64,000 bases of DNA from Sulfitobacter marinus (lineage in GTDB: Bacteria > Pseudomonadota > Alphaproteobacteria > Rhodobacterales > Rhodobacteraceae): NCBI RefSeq assembly GCF_900116285.1, contig NZ_FPAJ01000001.1, forward strand, positions 124,001-188,000. Direction: 5' to 3'. The notes below the pieces were generated by a model. It was not told where the DNA came from. It saw only the letters and a list, made by a program, of their open reading frames with translations, and made no database searches. Shown here one piece after another: positions 62,755-64,000 of the stretch. The translations under genes and the position numbers were made by a program. Within the stretch, counting starts at the first letter, position 1. Every line of letters begins with the position of its first letter.

Positions 62755-62906
62755 GGTGCCACCTCGGTTGCAGCGGCGCTGATGGCACCGGGGACGGGGG
62801 CAAGAGTAATCCCATCGGGCAGCACAACAGCGTCAATGGCTACCGCGGGGATCGGCTCTTGCCGGGTGAAATACCTTGTAAATCTGCGTCCCACGACGGT
62901 GCCCAT
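62751..62906 (-). CDS. Possible 51-residue small protein between cuyA and the racemase gene
   Basis: A short frame that exactly fills the gap: its ATG (62904-62906) lies 2 bp after the cuyA stop and its stop overlaps the racemase start as ATGA. The peptide begins MGTVVGRRFTRYFTRQEPIP and has a hydrophobic second half (AVAIDAVVLPDGITLAPVPG). The fit on both sides suggests a real gene or a translation relay. Not recognised; no strong ribosome binding site. Confidence 0.4.
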   Translation of the reverse strand: MGTVVGRRFTRYFTRQEPIPAVAIDAVVLPDGITLAPVPGAISAAATEVAP

Positions 62907-62908
62907 CG

Positions 62909-63922
62909 CTAGAGCGTGACCCAGCGGTCGCTGCTGTCAAAGGCGAAATCATAACCGCCAAGAGCGGCAGCACCGCCAGTGTGCAGGAACACAATCCGTT
63001 CGTCTTTGAATGCGCCCTTGCGTGCCAGATCAATCAGGCCAGCGGCTCCCTTGGCGGAATAGCAAGGGTCCAAAAGGATACCTTCAAGCTCGGCGAACAT
63101 CCGGATCGCTTCGATGCCGCTTTCGGTTGGCAGGCCGTAGCCTTCACCGACGTAATCGGTGTTAGCCATCACATCCTCGCGCTTGACCACGCCGGGGCAG
63201 CCGAGTTTCTCGGCGGTTTTACAGGCCAGATCATAGACCATCTGTTCCTGCTTGGGCTGCGGCGCACGGGTGCCGATGCCCAATACAGGGATCTGCGCGT
63301 TCATTGCGCACATGCCAGTGACCAGACCCGCCTGCGTGCCCGACGATCCGGTCGCATGGACGACGCGGTCAACCTTGAGGCCGGTATCGGTGAATTGAGT
63401 CAGCAGTTCAAAAGCGCAGTTCACGTAGCCAAGCGCCCCAGTCGGGTTGGACCCGCCGCCGGGGATCACATAAACCTTGTGCCCTTTGGCCCGCATTTTT
63501 TCTGCTGCACGTTCCATCTCGGCGGGCATGTCATGGCCACCGGGAAATTTCTGCGTTGTCGCGCCGTGCAGGTGGTCCAGCAGGACGTTGCCATTGGTGT
63601 TATAGTTGGCATCGTCATAACCTGTGCGATCCTCAAGAAGGATATGGCAGGCAAGCCCAAGCTTTGCAGCCGCTGCGGCGGTTTGACGTCCGTGGTTGGT
63701 CTGGGTGGCCCCTTGGGTCATTACCATGTCGGCCCCTTGTTCCAGCGCCTCGGCCATCAGGAATTCCAGCTTGCGGGTCTTGTTGCCGCCTGTCGACAAT
63801 CCGGTGCAGTCGTCGCGCTTGATCCAAAGGTCGACGCCCAGTTCCTTGGAGAGGTGTTTCATCGGTTCCAGTGGTGTGGACAGATGGGCGAGGCGAACGC
63901 GGGGAAAGCGTGACAGATGCAT
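62909..63922 (-). CDS. cuyA: L-cysteate sulfo-lyase CuyA / D-cysteine desulfhydrase family
   Basis: PLP enzyme of 337 residues in the ACC deaminase/D-cysteine desulfhydrase family. The N-terminus [20 protein letters not shown] and the PLP Lys block [14 protein letters not shown] match CuyA from roseobacters, as I recall it. [48 protein letters not shown] and FLHTGG complete the fold. CuyA releases sulfite from L-cysteate, giving pyruvate and ammonia. The ATG at 63922 follows AAGGAT. First gene of the operon; the alternative is D-cysteine desulfhydrase. Confidence 0.82.
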   Translation of the reverse strand: MHLSRFPRVRLAHLSTPLEPMKHLSKELGVDLWIKRDDCTGLSTGGNKTRKLEFLMAEALEQGADMVMTQGATQTNHGRQTAAAAAKLGLACHILLEDRTGYDDANYNTNGNVLLDHLHGATTQKFPGGHDMPAEMERAAEKMRAKGHKVYVIPGGGSNPTGALGYVNCAFELLTQFTDTGLKVDRVVHATGSSGTQAGLVTGMCAMNAQIPVLGIGTRAPQPKQEQMVYDLACKTAEKLGCPGVVKREDVMANTDYVGEGYGLPTESGIEAIRMFAELEGILLDPCYSAKGAAGLIDLARKGAFKDERIVFLHTGGAAALGGYDFAFDSSDRWVTL

Positions 63923-64000
63923 TTTGTTATCCTTGTAACTACGAGATGGAGCCGCGCGGGGCAGCCTTGCCCGACAGATGTGCACGGCGTTGTGACGGAG

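Noticed and set aside
1-64000. CRISPR array or insertion sequence
   Set aside because: No regularly spaced repeats and no transposase gene with terminal repeats were found; the only integrase is the tyrosine recombinase of the island.

Overview
This window is chromosomal DNA from a Roseobacter-type alphaproteobacterium (Rhodobacterales). The evidence is the polyhydroxyalkanoate block phaC-phaP-phaR, several Rhodobacterales small-protein families (DUF2842, DUF3572, DUF1330, DUF6524-like), the hflK-hflC and purA/secG/pyrG neighbourhoods, and a cysteate/sulfopropanediol cluster of the kind known from marine roseobacters. The species cannot be named from the sequence alone.

Layout. 1-2343: 3' part of PHA synthase, phasin and the PhaR repressor, with two good PhaR operators. 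2397-11855, all minus strand: a DegT-type aminotransferase, then a long gamma-glutamylation operon read from high to low coordinates (ABC ATPase, periplasmic binding protein, two permeases, glutamine-synthetase-like ligase, class I amidotransferase, second ligase, FAD oxidoreductase), most likely for uptake and breakdown of an amine or polyamine. 11983-21235: housekeeping (two TerB-like proteins, RlmJ, CTP synthase, SecG, adenylosuccinate synthetase, thiamine pyrophosphokinase). 21171-29760: DMT transporter, PleD-like diguanylate cyclase with dead receiver residues, HAD phosphatase, MttB-family methyltransferase, an H-NOX-like protein lacking its heme ligand coupled to a second diguanylate cyclase, and an FAD/NAD(P) protein.

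30135-45361 is a 15.2-kb integrative and mobilizable element inserted in the 3' end of a tRNA-Glu gene, bounded by a 19-bp direct repeat. It carries a giant KAP/YobI-like P-loop NTPase with two membrane segments, an unknown mainly helical protein, a reverse transcriptase with YIDD that is neither obviously retron nor group II intron, an RSF1010-type relaxase with a recognisable oriT, a RepB-primase-like replication protein, several unknown coupled small genes and a tyrosine integrase. A 10-bp motif occurs twice just inside each end. The NTPase and the reverse transcriptase make this element the best candidate for undescribed (probably anti-phage) biology.

45346-63922: tRNA-Glu, recJ, glpX, hom, a small lipoprotein, a TetR regulator with its operator, a pirin, a 3-hydroxyisobutyrate-dehydrogenase-family enzyme, nitroreductase, L-serine dehydratase with a GST, rpiA-gor, hflKC, and at the right edge a compact minus-strand operon (cysteate sulfo-lyase cuyA, a 51-codon small ORF, an Asp/Glu-type racemase, an HpsN/HisD-type dehydrogenase) that looks like C3-sulfonate catabolism. 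Starts were moved to internal codons where ribosome binding sites or family N-termini required it.
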